A DNA stretch of 31,106 nt, taken from the IMG/VR virus record IMGVR_UViG_3300042991_001091, positions 1 to 31,106 of that record; one strand, 5' to 3'. How positions within the stretch are numbered: the first letter of the stretch is position 1; every line of letters starts with the position of its first letter. This document shows, in pieces, positions 29,752 to 31,106 of the stretch. The translations under genes and the position numbers were made by a program. This DNA comes from a virus. The notes beneath the pieces are model-generated. The model worked only from the letters and a program-made list of their open reading frames with translations. It ran no database searches and was not told where the DNA came from.

Positions 29752-30347
29752 TAGAACCCCCTCAGGAACGGATGGTCCAGGGCGACGCCCTTCCTTTGAG
29801 GGTCTTCCCAGCATTCGCCCGCACCGATCTCCCGGTCATGCTTGAAGGTGATGATGTCCATGGTGGTAGGCCGGTCGTCAAGGCAGCACTCCACCCAGCA
29901 AACTTCCCAGGGTTTGATCCCGATAGGCTTTCCGATGCCCTCATAAACTGTTTGGGCCAGTGCTCCGATATTTTTGGTTATGGTTTCTCCAGGGTTGTCC
30001 TCACGTTCACCCAGGAAAACGATTAATTCAGGATTTATCTCCTTTGTAGCTTCCAGGTGCTGGTTTCTCAGAACGAGCAGTTTACAGACTGTCTGACCAA
30101 CTGTAAAAAAGTCATTATGGAACGTAATATTAAACATTTGTTCCCCCTTATCCGGCCAGCCAATGCACTTACTGGCGGCTACAGCCCCGGCAGGATCGGC
30201 ATGCCTCTTTTCTGTCATGATTTTACGAAAATAATGTGCCGTTGCTGCACTGGTAAACATAGGATCACCCACCGGGGCAAACCTCCACTTAACCAGCATG
30301 TCGTGATAACTCATCTTATCAATTCTGTCTTTCAGTTCGTCAGTCAT
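29751..30347 (-). CDS. Conserved-type phage protein of unknown function
   Basis: The 198-residue protein begins MTDELKDRIDKMSYHDML and continues KWRFAPVGDPMFTSAATAHYFRKIMTEKR. The block 'MSY.(D/Q)(M/L)L..WRFAP.GDP(M/L)F...' is one I have seen in uncharacterised phage proteins. The rest, including a VCWVECCLDDRP strand block and DIITFKHDRE, is mixed alpha/beta. GGGAGG lies upstream of the ATG at the usual spacing. No catalytic residue pattern is clear. It is translationally coupled to the zinc-binding gene that follows (TAATG). Its role in the phage is unknown, and it may belong to early accessory functions. Confidence 0.65.
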   Translation of the reverse strand: MTDELKDRIDKMSYHDMLVKWRFAPVGDPMFTSAATAHYFRKIMTEKRHADPAGAVAASKCIGWPDKGEQMFNITFHNDFFTVGQTVCKLLVLRNQHLEATKEINPELIVFLGEREDNPGETITKNIGALAQTVYEGIGKPIGIKPWEVCWVECCLDDRPTTMDIITFKHDREIGAGECWEDPQRKGVALDHPFLRGF

Positions 30348-30379
30348 GATTTACCTCCCGATGATATTATAATTCGCAT

Positions 30380-30562
30380 TTACTCTTCCTGGCCGAACAC
30401 TTCGTCTTGACAGGATTGACACAACCCGCTGATCCGGTATTCTTTCGCACTGATCGCATTGCGGAAGCAACCCGCAGGCTCCTTGCAGAACGAGCAGATA
30501 TTCCTATTAACCAGTTCCACCTCTTCCCCGAAACCAAGCTTTTTCATAATGTCCTGATCCAC
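30380..30562 (-). CDS. Small zinc-ribbon protein
   Basis: The 60-residue frame starts at GTG (30562-30560), 9 bases after an AAGGAGGT site. An ATG six codons in would give 55 residues. It contains ICSFCKEPAGCFRNAISAK and then YRISGLCQSCQDEVFG, that is CxxC pairs at C23/C26 and C48/C51 plus C32, a typical small zinc-ribbon pattern. Proteins with 'FR..(S/I)..E(Y/F)RISG(L/M)CQ.CQD..FG' are common in phages and have no fixed role. It precedes the WRFAP-type gene by 32 bases in the same operon. Confidence 0.75.
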   Translation of the reverse strand: MDQDIMKKLGFGEEVELVNRNICSFCKEPAGCFRNAISAKEYRISGLCQSCQDEVFGQEE

Positions 30563-30669
30563 GCTTGCTCACCTCCTTCTTTTGATGACTCAGGGATAGG
30601 GAGGAATCCACGTCCTCCCGTACCCTCAGTCATGGCGGCGGCATAATGCCTCCTCCTCTCTTTGATGGA

Positions 30670-30867
30670 TTAATCCACCAGTTTTAACAATTCCTCAACC
30701 TGCTCCAGGGCTGCTCTCAGCCGCCTGGTGTCCTCATACATGGCATCACGCTCCAACCGTTTCTTATTCAGGCTTTCGATGTTAATTTGAGCAAATGCCT
30801 TGATACGCTTGAAGGCCCTTAACAAATCCAATCCCACCGGGCTTTCTTCCATCTTTTCCTTTACCAT
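30670..30867 (-). CDS. Small charged coiled-coil protein
   Basis: A GGAGGTGAGG site lies upstream. The ATG at 30867-30865 is 11 bases beyond its GGAGG core and preferred; a GTG at 30879 overlaps the site. This gives 65 residues: a highly charged, leucine-patterned helix (LLRAFKRIKAFAQINIESLNKKR, then TRRLRAALEQVEELLKLVD) predicted to form a coiled coil. There are no cysteines. It is the first gene after the leftward promoter. No family is recognised. It may be a regulatory or partner protein, but the sequence does not show which. Confidence 0.6.
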   Translation of the reverse strand: MVKEKMEESPVGLDLLRAFKRIKAFAQINIESLNKKRLERDAMYEDTRRLRAALEQVEELLKLVD

Positions 30868-30893
30868 GCTTTGCCTCACCTCCCTTTGTTCAC

Positions 30894-30922
30894 AATCTAA
30901 TGTTTATTATTGTGTTTGTCAA
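30894..30922 (-). promoter_or_regulatory. Predicted leftward promoter
   Basis: On the minus strand TTGACA (30922-30917), a 17-base spacer and TAGATT (30899-30894) form a sigma70-like promoter for the coiled-coil gene and the zinc-ribbon genes. The -35 box contains the stop codon of the small hydrophobic frame upstream. Confidence 0.75.
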
Positions 30923-30978
30923 GAAAAGATAATCCATAATCCAGCCGCAACCACAAATAAAAGGATCGCATCTTCCAT
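30919..30978 (-). CDS. Possible 19-residue hydrophobic (membrane) peptide
   Basis: ATG at 30978 encodes MEDAILLFVVAAGLWIIFS and stops in the promoter -35 box. A GTG at 30990 would add VLTI and overlap the stop of the partial upstream gene (GTGCTGA), which suggests coupling. The product is one transmembrane-length hydrophobic helix with an acidic N-terminus. Too short to classify; it may be a chance frame. Confidence 0.35.
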   Translation of the reverse strand: MEDAILLFVVAAGLWIIFS

Positions 30979-30983
30979 GATGG

Positions 30984-31106
30984 TCAGCACGGTATTTTCC
31001 CGCCCTTCTTCGGGACCTCTTCCGTCATATCCAGTGACCTGGCGACCATCCGCAGCAGCTTTCCCGCATCATCGGAAATGTTCTCCACCCTTCTTCGCAG
31101 ATTAAT
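30984..31106 (-). CDS. 3' end of a small early protein (5' truncated at window end)
   Basis: On the minus strand the frame is open from the window end and codes 40 visible residues: a basic amphipathic helical part (INLRRRVENISDDAGKLLRM) followed by VARSLDMTEE, with a basic end KKGGKIPC. The true start is beyond 31106. The stop overlaps the possible hydrophobic peptide gene. No family is recognised; the length and context suggest another small accessory gene. Confidence 0.4.
   Translation of the reverse strand: MNLRRRVENISDDAGKLLRMVARSLDMTEEVPKKGGKIPC

Noticed and set aside
30366-30371. TATAAT on the minus strand before the WRFAP gene as a promoter
   Set aside because: No -35 hexamer at 16-18 bases upstream (GGCCAG is there instead); it may be a chance match in an AT-rich gap.
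30057-30410. Plus-strand frame opposite the WRFAP-type gene
   Set aside because: No ribosome binding site on the plus strand, and the minus-strand gene has promoter, site and coupling.
1-31106. tRNA genes and CRISPR arrays
   Set aside because: I saw no cloverleaf-like sequence with tRNA landmarks and no regularly spaced identical repeats with unique spacers. A tRNA search program would be more reliable.

Overview
The window reads as part of a tailed double-stranded DNA bacteriophage or integrated prophage. The host is a bacterium with conventional GGAGG-type ribosome binding sites and sigma70-like promoters. The host phylum cannot be fixed from the sequence, and base composition is mid-GC by eye. 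Three observations support a phage. There is a tightly packed one-direction block of virion genes. A tyrosine recombinase lies next to divergent promoters. A compact recombination and replication module follows (PD-(D/E)XK nuclease, Sak4-like ATPase, putative ssDNA-binding protein, RNA ligase, ERCC4 nuclease, Fe-S helicase). Terminase, portal and capsid genes, a lysis cassette, a DNA polymerase and a lysogeny repressor are not visible here; some may lie outside the window.

Positions 1-20390 (+) form the late or virion operon. It starts with the 3' end of an unrecognised gene, followed by a head-tail adaptor-like protein, a putative beta-propeller tail protein and two small structural proteins. 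Next come a tandem LamG (lectin-like) tail protein, a basic/PGPG/cysteine-rich protein, a zinc-ribbon protein and a long helical virion protein. Two low-complexity proteins follow, then a 2981-residue giant 'polyvalent' protein that occupies nearly a third of the window. The giant carries a hydrophobic Gly/Ala-rich N-terminal region, a HELIGH metallopeptidase-like domain, an ADP-ribosyltransferase-like domain, an RPGWH module and a long helical C-terminal region. The adaptor, propeller and giant internal protein together suggest a short-tailed (podovirus-type) particle, but this is inference. A strong terminator at 20407-20446 closes the operon and lies inside the 3' coding end of the convergent integrase.

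Positions 20344-21461 hold the integrase (-) and a 215-base divergent control region. The region has two back-to-back promoters with near-consensus -35 boxes and a set of TTGAC/GTCAA half-sites that could be operators or integrase arm sites.

Positions 21462-29327 (+) are the early or replication genes, many joined by ATGA or TAATG overlaps. A 336-base gene-free stretch (27282-27617) holds an unusual cluster of ten TGTCC/GGACA sites, a terminator hairpin and an alternating pyrimidine-purine tract. It is the best candidate for a replication origin or master operator.

Positions 29413-31106 (-) are a leftward set of small genes, two of them with CxxC-type metal-binding patterns. They are read from a TTGACA-17-TAGATT promoter and end at a terminator facing the helicase terminus. 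A 19-23 residue hydrophobic peptide and a truncated gene lie upstream of that promoter.
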